A stretch of 64,000 bases of DNA from an uncultured Bacteroidaceae bacterium. GTDB lineage: Bacteria > Bacteroidota > Bacteroidia > Bacteroidales > Bacteroidaceae. A program made the translations under genes and the position numbers. Positions 62,992 to 64,000 of this stretch are shown one piece after another (position 1 is the stretch's first letter; each line of letters opens with the position of its first letter). The stretch lies in contig CALUJL010000030.1 in NCBI GenBank assembly GCA_944320955.1, forward strand, positions 62,001 to 126,000. Reading direction: 5' to 3'. The notes beneath the pieces were generated by a model that was given only the letters and a program-made list of their open reading frames with translations, made no database searches and had not been told where the DNA came from.

Positions 62992-64000
62992 ATGAGACAG
63001 AAGATAGCCCTGTGTATTGCCCTGCTGCTGGCGCTGTGTCCTGCGGCGCTTCCTGCCGCCGAGATACGCACGCGCGTCGCCCTGCCTGCGGCGGAGGAAC
63101 TCTATTGCCTCCATTTCGACCCGCGGGGGCTGCTCTGGATGGGCACTTCGGCGGGGGTGAAGTCCTACGACGGCTATGCCGTGCGCGAGGAGTTTGCCGA
63201 TGCGGTGCGGCAGTTCCCCCAGTTGGGGAGCGACGTGCGCTGCCTGGCCACCGATTCGGCCGGAAACCTTTGGGCGGGGACGAACGACGGGCTGCTCCGC
63301 ATAGCCCTGGGCACGGGGCGGGCACGGCTTTTCCGTTTCCCCAAGAGCAGCCAGCAGATCGTCTATGCCCTCTTTTGCGGCCGCGACGGGACGGTCTACG
63401 CCGGCACCGACGACGGCTTCTCGCTCTGCCGGCGGGGGGAGGACCGTTTCCTGCACTTCAATGTCGAGACGGCCACGGCCCTGTGGCCCGACGGCCGCCG
63501 GGGGCGCTACGAGGGCTGGGGCGTGAAAGACTTTGCCGAGACGCCCGGCGGCGAGATACTGGTAGGGACCTGGGGGCAGGGGCTGTGGCGCTATTCGCCG
63601 GGGCGCCGCGAGCTGTATGCCTATGCGCGGCTGAACTGGATGAATTCCGCCTTTGCGCTCTGCCCGGACCGGCAGGGCCGTCTCTGGATCGGTACGCAGG
63701 GATGCGGCGTGCAGTGCGTGGACCGTTGGGACGACTGCCTTCTCGCTTCGCTCCGGACGGTGGGCTTGGGCCCGCTGGCGGGGCCGGGGGCGGTGGTCAA
63801 CGACGTGGTGCAGACGCCCGACGGGCAGGTGCGGGCCTGCACGGGCGATACGGTAGCAGCCTGCACCGGCCCCGACGGCGCGCTCTGGATGGGCACCCGC
63901 GGCGGGGGCATCGTGCGGATCCGGCAGGCGGGCGACCTCTTCACGAACTATTCCCTCGGGGCGCACGTTTGCTGTATCTATACCGAAGACGGCCGCCACT
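62992..64000 (+). CDS. Hybrid two-component system sensor, N-terminal periplasmic part (runs off window)
   Basis: 336 codons of a protein starting with signal peptide MRQKIALCIALLLALCPAAL. Repeated Reg_prop-type propeller blades follow: LHFDPRGLLWMGTSAGVKSY, LATDSAGNLWAGTNDGLLRI, LFCGRDGTVYAGTDDGFSLC, ALCPDRQGRLWIGTQGCGVQ and TGPDGALWMGTRGGGIVRI. This is the sensor half of Bacteroidetes hybrid two-component regulators, whose histidine kinase, receiver and AraC domains would lie beyond the window. Divergent from GH127-GH43, it probably senses an arabinogalactan-derived sugar and activates them. A truncated or non-kinase relative cannot be excluded from this part. Confidence 0.88.
   Translation, partial: MRQKIALCIALLLALCPAALPAAEIRTRVALPAAEELYCLHFDPRGLLWMGTSAGVKSYDGYAVREEFADAVRQFPQLGSDVRCLATDSAGNLWAGTNDGLLRIALGTGRARLFRFPKSSQQIVYALFCGRDGTVYAGTDDGFSLCRRGEDRFLHFNVETATALWPDGRRGRYEGWGVKDFAETPGGEILVGTWGQGLWRYSPGRRELYAYARLNWMNSAFALCPDRQGRLWIGTQGCGVQCVDRWDDCLLASLRTVGLGPLAGPGAVVNDVVQTPDGQVRACTGDTVAACTGPDGALWMGTRGGGIVRIRQAGDLFTNYSLGAHVCCIYTEDGRH

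Noticed and set aside
60655-63999. A GH127 protein of over 1100 residues reaching to the window end
   Set aside because: The upstream extension is antisense to the hybrid sensor gene. The signal peptide at 62652 gives the natural start.

Overview
The window is chromosomal DNA from a high-GC member of the Bacteroidales (Bacteroidaceae-like). The evidence is sigma-ABfr promoters of the form TTTG-N19-TAnnTTTG, no Shine-Dalgarno sequences, many SPII lipoproteins and type IX secretion (T9SS)-like C-terminal domains, a BtuB/BtuG vitamin B12 system, GH43/GH127/GH35/GH128 enzymes with a hybrid two-component sensor, and typical Bacteroidetes RpoB/RpoC/EF-Tu sequences.

Layout. 1-2.2 kb: 5' end of a GH35 beta-galactosidase, then rny. 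2.3-3.1 kb: a zapA cell-division pair. 3.1-6.0 kb: two unknown proteins and an S41-like protease. 6.2-12.3 kb (minus strand): a VOC-family gene remnant, NUDIX hydrolase, prfC, rmlD, DUF4924, LysE-type exporter, a tiny T9SS-domain protein and rnz. 12.4-16.2 kb: rpsA and a divergent GHL10-type hydrolase. 16.3-26.85 kb: a cobalamin-riboswitch operon, btuB-btuG-lipoprotein-(propeller plus Ig repeats)-DUF5074. 27-36 kb: a 1362-residue GH128 protein, a HigBA-like toxin-antitoxin pair with a frameshifted toxin, a 49-residue peptide gene and an 1144-residue secreted protein carrying a C9 tract. 36-40.4 kb: metallophosphoesterase, gamma carbonic anhydrase, aquaporin, rpsU-xerC-hpf. 40.4-53.5 kb: the core translation/transcription block (tRNA-Tyr, -Gly, -Thr, tuf, tRNA-Trp, secE, nusG, rplK, rplA, rplJ, rplL, rpoB, rpoC). 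53.8-57.6 kb: a structured leader or small RNA, then two paralogous lipoproteins, a TolB-like propeller and an outer-membrane barrel, all of lower GC. 58-64 kb: a GH43_24-like exo-galactanase and a GH127 arabinofuranosidase with a divergent hybrid sensor, suggesting arabinogalactan use.

Two features stand out. The first is a family of about 22-bp dyad-bearing repeats, with core AAAGYGYTGCCGCTTT. It fills at least 14 spacers, builds some terminators, and has entered or extended coding sequence at two places. It is absent from the tRNA-tuf-rpoBC block itself. The second is the structured element at 53.8-54.2 kb, which has its own promoter, two terminator-like hairpins and a competing antiterminator stem. 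The B12 operon is also unusual in encoding three beta-propeller proteins, one of them fused to an Ig-repeat stalk.
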